The notes under the pieces were generated by a model. It did no database searches, had not been told where the DNA came from, and saw only the letters and a program-made list of their open reading frames with translations. Of a DNA stretch of 64,000 nt, positions 47,248-64,000 are shown piece by piece. This DNA is from Engraulis encrasicolus (Eukaryota > Chordata > Actinopteri > Clupeiformes > Engraulidae): positions 37,335,659-37,399,658 of the forward strand of contig NC_085871.1 of assembly GCF_034702125.1 (NCBI RefSeq). The letters are read 5' to 3'. Every line of letters begins with the position of its first letter. The stretch's first letter is position 1. The position numbers and the translations under genes were made by a program.

Positions 47248-48537
47248 ATGAACTGCGCACTTTCCTACGACTCGCTGCCGGCGCGGCCAAGCCCTCGTCG
47301 ATCCAAAGACTGGGAGCGCGAGCATCCACACCAGGCGGTGCGACGGCTGTCGTCTCCCCGGCGCCCCAGCCGCAGCCTCCTCACTACCCCCACGGCGCCC
47401 CGCCGGCCCTCGGCTCTGCCCGGGTACCTGTTTACCCCATACAAGGACCAGCAGGAGCTACAGCATCACCAGCAGCAGCAGCAGCAGCAGCATCCATCCC
47501 AGCAGCATCAGCAGCAGTACCAAACGCAGCAGCAGCAACAGCTTCATCACCAGCTGCAGCACCAGCAGCGTCTCTCCCTGTCGCTGTGCTCCGAGGCCTC
47601 GCTGGCGCCCCCCGTGGCCACCGTGGGCAATGCCCCAACGCCCTGCTGCCGGGCGGTCGGCGTCATGCCCCTGCTGCGGCTGGTGCTGCTGGCCTTCAGC
47701 TGCGTCTTCTGGGCAGCCGGGCTGACCCTCTTCACGCTGGGCGTGTGGGCGCAGGCCTCCCTCTCCGACTACATGCTGCTGTCGTCCAACCGCTACCCCA
47801 ACGCGCCCAACGTGCTCCTGGCCACGGGCGCCGCCGTCACCGCCTGGGGGTTCCTGGGGTGCCTGGGCGTCGCCGCCAACTTACCAACTCTGCTTCGGGC
47901 TTACGGGGTGTTCCAACTGGCGGCGTTGATCACGGGCCTCGCCACGGGGCTCTCGGGCTTGTTCTACCGCGAGGACATCGCGGGCGGGTTCCGCAGCGGG
48001 CTGCAGCGGGCCGTGGCGGCGTACGGCGAGGACGAGGGCCGCGCAGATGCGCTGGATGCCCTACAGAGGGTGCTGGAGTGCTGCGGTGCCGAGAGCTGGC
48101 GTGACTGGCTCGCCTCCGACTGGGCCAAGCAGGACTTCGGAGGAGGGGTCGGCAGCGGGGTCAGCAGTGGTGCAGAGAGGTCGTACAATGGTAGCGGTAG
48201 CAGCAGCAACAACAACGTCTCCGCCACCTCTTCTACTTCCTCTGCGTCGTGGGCTTCACTACCCGACAGCTGCTGCATCCGACGCAAAGGCTGCAAGAAC
48301 CGCCCGCTGGCGCTACCAGAAGGGGGTGGAAGCCAAGGGGTGGAGGTGGAGGCTGCCGGGATCCACCCGCACGGATGTTTCCGGAAAGTCTTCAGCTTCG
48401 TCAATGACAATGTCTTCCACATTGCGGCCACCGTGCTGGGACTGGCTTTCACCCAAGTGGTCGGCATCACCCTGGCATGCATGCTCGCCAACCGCCTCTC
48501 GCCACGGCCACGCTTCCCACGACCAGGGATTCATTAA
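47248..48537 (+). CDS. Tetraspanin (TSPAN6/7-like), single coding exon, Gln-rich N-terminus, 429 aa
   Basis: A four-pass membrane protein of the tetraspanin family. Visible parts: a basic, Ser/Pro-rich and then His/Gln-rich cytoplasmic leader (about 1-130; Q-rich about 67-108), a CC pair before TM1, TM1 about 142-166, TM2 about 186-206, TM3 about 214-234, the large loop with CCG at 278-280, PDSCC with C342-C343, GC at 377, and TM4 about 389-414. The loop carries a Ser/Gly/Asn-rich insert (about 292-330). The pattern FWAAGLTLFTLGVW, CCG, SCC, GC most resembles TSPAN6/TSPAN7. The leader is unusually long for the family. Vertebrate tetraspanin genes normally have several coding introns; none interrupts this frame. 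The start ATG has a good context (GGGGCACCATGA). Adaptor role at the plasma membrane is known for the family, not shown here. Overlapping frames in this GC-rich stretch are shadows. Confidence 0.9.
   Translation: MNCALSYDSLPARPSPRRSKDWEREHPHQAVRRLSSPRRPSRSLLTTPTAPRRPSALPGYLFTPYKDQQELQHHQQQQQQQHPSQQHQQQYQTQQQQQLHHQLQHQQRLSLSLCSEASLAPPVATVGNAPTPCCRAVGVMPLLRLVLLAFSCVFWAAGLTLFTLGVWAQASLSDYMLLSSNRYPNAPNVLLATGAAVTAWGFLGCLGVAANLPTLLRAYGVFQLAALITGLATGLSGLFYREDIAGGFRSGLQRAVAAYGEDEGRADALDALQRVLECCGAESWRDWLASDWAKQDFGGGVGSGVSSGAERSYNGSGSSSNNNVSATSSTSSASWASLPDSCCIRRKGCKNRPLALPEGGGSQGVEVEAAGIHPHGCFRKVFSFVNDNVFHIAATVLGLAFTQVVGITLACMLANRLSPRPRFPRPGIH
47470..47575 (+). repeat. CAG-rich (polyglutamine) tract in the tetraspanin leader
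   Basis: Interrupted CAG/CAA/CAT codons code glutamine and histidine runs; the longest pure Gln run is seven. Likely length-variable. Confidence 0.9.
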
Positions 48538-50713
<2,176 letters not shown>

Positions 50714-51103
50714 ACGAATGGACCATGCCTTTACCTGACATTGATTTGTCAGAAATAAATGGACAAGACAAACAAACACATAACTTCTGCCAGCCAGGAG
50801 GGAAAGAGCCGGTGAAACCGCTGATCCATATCATTGGTTACATGAGATTTAACCTCCTTATTCTCTAATTAATAAATAAGAGGACAGCCACAATAAATCC
50901 TCATGTTGTTTAACATCCTAAAAGGTCACATCCCTACAATTACACATAGGTTACATAAGGTAGTACCTATACTTAGGGTACGTACTACAGTTGTGCCTCT
51001 GTTGGCTTGGAGAAGACACAATTTTACCAAAAACTAATTGAAGATGTAGTGGAGGCTCAGACAGTTGATGCAGCTGAATTTTGTGGTTTTACGAGCAGAT
51101 CAG

Positions 51104-51114
51104 ATAATAATAAC

Positions 51115-51210
<96 letters not shown>
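51104..51210. repeat. (AAT)n microsatellite
   Basis: About 35 units. Confidence 0.97.
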
Positions 51211-51211
<1 letters not shown>

Positions 51212-51359
51212 GCCCTCATTTGGCATAATTGCAGCAAACTGGGTCATGAACCCTTGGTAAGTGTCTGAAAACTCACTGGCCATGCCTTTAAGCTGACATT
51301 GATGTGAGAAAAAATAAATGGGCAAAATAAACAACCCCATGATGTTTGGTTGCCAGGAG

Positions 51360-51668
51360 CAGGGGCGGTTTTAGGAAATCTGAGGCCCTGGGCAAAGAAC
51401 AATTTTGAGGCCCCCTTTAAATTATTAAGTAATAATCGATGGTGTATAAATGCAGGCAGTGGCGTAACAACGGAAACATGGGCCCAAAAGCAAGATTATC
51501 TAGTTGGCCCCATCGAGCTGCGACCAAGGGCCCCGAAAGTTTAAATTGCGACCACATGATGATATGTCATCATGCATCGATGCATAAATGTTGATTGACG
51601 ACGGGGCCCCTGACTCGACGGGGCCCCGGGCAATTGCCCGACCTTGCCCAATGATAGAACCGCCCCTG
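51360..51668. mobile_element. hAT MITE (309 bp)
   Basis: CAGGGGCGGTTTTAGG ... ATAGAACCGCCCCTG with perfect duplication GCCAGGAG (51352-51359, 51669-51676). The interior is rich in GGGGCCC words. Confidence 0.92.
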
Positions 51669-52466
51669 GCCAGGAGGGAAAGAGAAGGTGACATATGATG
51701 TTGTAATTGCTTCCCATGACGCACATCTGCTGTATCCAATGCCAACTACACATTTGTTACATAACAGTTGACATCCTAATTCGCCAATAGATCCCTAATG
51801 AAACAAAACTTCTGTTGTTATAAAGTGCTTCTGTGCAGTGTTTGTGTGCCCAAACCATTACATTGGCAACACTGATGGCAGTAATACTGCAGAATTTTTC
51901 AGTAAAACAGCATTTTTTGTAAGGAGGTGCAGCACAGTTGTTTGTTTTATTTATTTAATTATGTATTTATTTTTTTATCTTTTTCCATAAGAGACAATTC
52001 ATATTAAATACAGAAAAGCTTATTTCATCAAGGTGTATCCCAGTTGGCTTGGAGTAGGCACAACTTACCATGATGTATCTGAGGCTCAGATGGAGGCAGC
52101 GGCTGAACAATTTTATTTGACGATTTTATGTAGGGCCTACAGACAGGGCCCCTGTAAAATAAATAATTGAAAGAACCCTATCAAGCCATGGACTGTGGAG
52201 ATGCCAGTGGGGTTTGTCTTGATTTCGAGTGACACTGGCTCAGGCAGCAACTTTATTTGGGCTGAAATTGTCAGAGGCTCTTCAGTCCTGGTGCCAGGAC
52301 CAGACTCTGAAATTGGGACTATCAATACCATTCAAGACCAGAAAGTCTAACGGCCTTTCTGCAAGGTATCACCTAGTTTTTTTTTTCTTTTGAAAATAAG
52401 TACCGGTAATATAGCACTGTATTCATCTCGGTGTTTTTTTTATAAGTACAGTAATAGCACTGTATG

Positions 52467-52468
<2 letters not shown>

Positions 52469-52538
<70 letters not shown>

Positions 52539-52550
52539 CGTGCGTGCATG

Positions 52551-52588
<38 letters not shown>
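52469..52588. repeat. (TG)n microsatellite
   Basis: TG with GCGCGTG interruptions; a MITE is inserted at its end. Confidence 0.96.
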
Positions 52589-52716
52589 CAGGGCTCTAAA
52601 CACCCAACTGGTCAAATTCTGGTGAGATTTCATGTTGGTTGGTAGAAAAGACCAACTTACTAGCCAAACATCTAGCCATTTTGGCTGGTGATGAAAAAGG
52701 TTAATTTAGAGCCCTG
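52589..52716. mobile_element. hAT MITE (128 bp)
   Basis: CAGGGCTCTAAA ... TTTAGAGCCCTG; duplication TGTGTGTT (52581-52588, 52717-52724), taken from the microsatellite. Confidence 0.85.
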
Positions 52717-53268
52717 TGTGTGTTTATTGGCCAAAAGGCCATAAAATAGCTGATACCACACTGAAAGCAAACCACCAATACAATGTAGAATACTATGTGG
52801 CTTAGCCTATTGTCAACTAAAATCAATAGAAAGAAGATTGAGAATGATATCTGGGTACGTTCCATGTTCTCGGTCTTTGTTTCACTAGGGGCTTGTAATA
52901 GCGATGCACCTAAGGTGCTTATGGATGTTGTAGTACCACTGCACTGTTAGGGTAAAAAATATAGTGGCCACTGATAGCTTTTGGTAGTGCTATTCACCCT
53001 GGTAGTGGTGTAAAACACAATTATGTAGGCCTATTATATTTACCTGGTAAACGTTGATTATTACTTTTGAAGAAGCTGGTAGGCCCCCTCATATCGTGCG
53101 CTCCACAAACCAAAGCTCGCGCACAGAGCATTTTGCCAGGAAATAGGGAGGATTATTTCCCCACCATTCAGGGAACAGCTTCAGTCACACGCAGCTGCAG
53201 TTATTCCCTAACTAAACAAAATAGTCGACAGGGAGGTCGGCATTTGAGTGGTGTTTACCACTCTCGGA

Positions 53269-62406
<9,138 letters not shown>

Positions 62407-64000
62407 GTGAGGGCAGGGAGCCATGGTGCTGGAGGCATAGAAGGGGGCTCATTGCATAACATTATACAACATTACTGACTGACAGTAGACCCTGTTTACA
62501 TGTAAATGGATCTTTTTGTAAAGTCCCGTCCCGTCACAATGGTGATTTTTTTGTTACTCCACATACTGTGTAAATGGGATCAAAATATGCAAAAGGATGA
62601 AAAATGTCTGCTTTTGAAAACATGTAACCAGGCTTTAGTCGAGGGAAGGGAGTCATTGCGCTGGAGCTATAGAAGGGGTTTTATACCAAAGATTTTCAAT
62701 ATGGTGAACCAAGACAAAGTCCAGCGAGCGTCACCAGTGCAACAAAGTGGGATCAACTCTGGTCTCCTATACTAAATGGGCGTGACTTTCCCCTTGAACT
62801 CCATTCATTCTCCTAGTCTCCTAAAGGGCCATGGGTGCCATAGTCAAGTCAAGTCGGCTTTATTGTCAATTTCTTTACATGCACTGGTCATACAAAGAAT
62901 TTGAAATTACGTTCCTTACTTCCCCTGCAGACATAGACATAGACCTTAGGTGTGGACATAGACCATTAGACATAGACCATTAGACTTAGACAGTAAGCAT
63001 ACATTCCACCTAGAGTACATATACAATACCCATACAGACATATAAAGTGCAAGACTGGGCAACAGCAGGCATACATAGGATGGCAGCTTAGAGCCATAAG
63101 GCAATACTGATTCTGGAAGAAACTCCTTGGGTACATTCGCCTCATTGCTGTGGAGAAAACAATAGTTTCCCCGTTGTCAGCCTAGCCTAAAAACTTTTGG
63201 GGGACTTTTCCCCATTCAACATCAGATTGTAAATGAGGAAACGACCTTTGAATTGCACTATTGCAAGATATTGAATTAAACTTCTTACAGGTATTACGTG
63301 GTATTGGTTACAGTCTTTGCAGCAGTGTGAGGTTAGGTGCCTTGCATATGAGTTTAGAACTTGAAACTTTCCGAACAGCTCCCTAACCAGTATGCCATGA
63401 CTGTTCTATTGCTCATATCCTCCATCCTGGGCACTGAACCAGTTGCAGAGCACATTGTACCAGTAGATGGCACTGTAATCAGTTGGCGCTCGGTTGAGGG
63501 CAGGGGGTCATATTGGTTGATAAGAAGGGGATTTGTCATACTCTTCATTTAATCTTGGCTCTGCTGTACAGTGGATATTGCAAGCAGTTGTGGAGCTCAT
63601 TCTGCAATGTAACTGTAAATGGCAACATTACAAGACACAATTGCAAGTTGCTCTGCAACTGTTTCAATGCCCAATTTAGGCTATGGGTGAAATCCAGTGT
63701 AATGTAGTAAGCTAGATAGCCTTTTAAAACATTTTGATATTTATCCATTTTTTTCTATCAACAAACAACAGATCATTTTATATAAATGTAAAGATGAGAT
63801 TGTTTTAAAACAATAGATAATTTTAAATACAAAGATGGCATTGTTTCAAAACATCCTGTGAAGTGCTGTTTTTTTTTTAAATAATGTCATTCTTTCAACA
63901 CAATGCTTGCAGTGCATGTCAAGGCAGACACTACTGGAGAATTGGTAGGTTATGTGTCTAGTTCACTAGTACTTGCTTGCTTATAAAAGCTGTCGCTCTT
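62407..64000 (+). other. SELENOO intron 6 (to window end), no exon seen
   Basis: No further SELENOO block found up to 64000. It holds a dispersed repeat at about 62845-63100 (AAGTCGGCTTTATTGTCAAT type, also seen near 6240-6325 in diverged form) and a partial copy of the ATTAC-type repeat near 63297-63400. Confidence 0.55.

Noticed and set aside
46332..47331. Long minus-strand open frames (Ser/Pro/Leu-rich) upstream of the tetraspanin
   Set aside because: Low-complexity translations of GA-rich DNA, with no domain, no splice support and antisense to the likely 5' UTR.
51007..51340. Poly-Asn, poly-Ile and poly-Tyr frames
   Set aside because: Translations of the (AAT)n microsatellite.

Overview
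This window is nuclear DNA from a bony (teleost-type) fish. The grounds are spliced vertebrate genes (SELENOO, a tetraspanin, multi-Ig genes), many long (CA)n/(TG)n tracts, dozens of short hAT-, TTAA- and Harbinger-type non-autonomous transposons, a Tc1 element, tRNA-derived SINEs, and a young Ty3/gypsy retrotransposon with very short LTRs. I cannot name the species. Nothing prokaryotic is present.

Layout. (1) 1-5.2 kb: no gene, several small DNA transposons. (2) 5.27-11.23 kb, minus strand: Ig gene A, nine exons. (3) 11.4-22.5 kb: intergenic, filled with transposon remains (hAT MITEs, a Tc1 element at 13.26-14.87 kb, two TTAA MITEs). (4) 22.5-34.1 kb, minus strand: Ig gene B, ten exons, a tandem paralogue of A; a 2-kb Chapaev/CACTA-like element lies in its second intron. 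(5) 35.5-44.5 kb: nested transposons, with an intact Ty3/gypsy element (39263-44073) inside a hAT-like element that lies inside another. (6) 47.25-48.54 kb, plus strand: a tetraspanin whose whole reading frame is in one exon. (7) 50.5-52.7 kb: duplicated, repeat-rich DNA. (8) 53.27 kb to the end, plus strand: the first six exons of SELENOO; the 3' part, including any Sec codon and SECIS element, is outside.

The least familiar system is the Ig gene pair. Joined at consensus splice sites, both give frames divisible by three (581 and 677 codons). Each has a signal-peptide exon, a short basic exon, then a chain of one-exon Ig domains, all phase 1. Every domain but one per protein carries two extra cysteines in the B-C loop (C-x(3-5)-C-x(3-4)-C-x-Y/I-x-W/M). 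Both genes end in a tiny exon coding D-x-x-W-C-G-C-stop. I find no transmembrane exon or GPI signal, so the products look secreted, possibly disulfide-linked through the WCGC tail. Both also share a TATA-box block. The domain order resembles CEACAM-type proteins, but I do not recognise the family and leave the symbols empty.

SELENOO is notable for tandem repeats that multiply splice acceptors before exons 3 and 4. The Ty3 element has identical LTRs, a 5-bp target duplication and all catalytic residues, so it is very recent. Its start codon straddles the LTR end and the primer-binding site.
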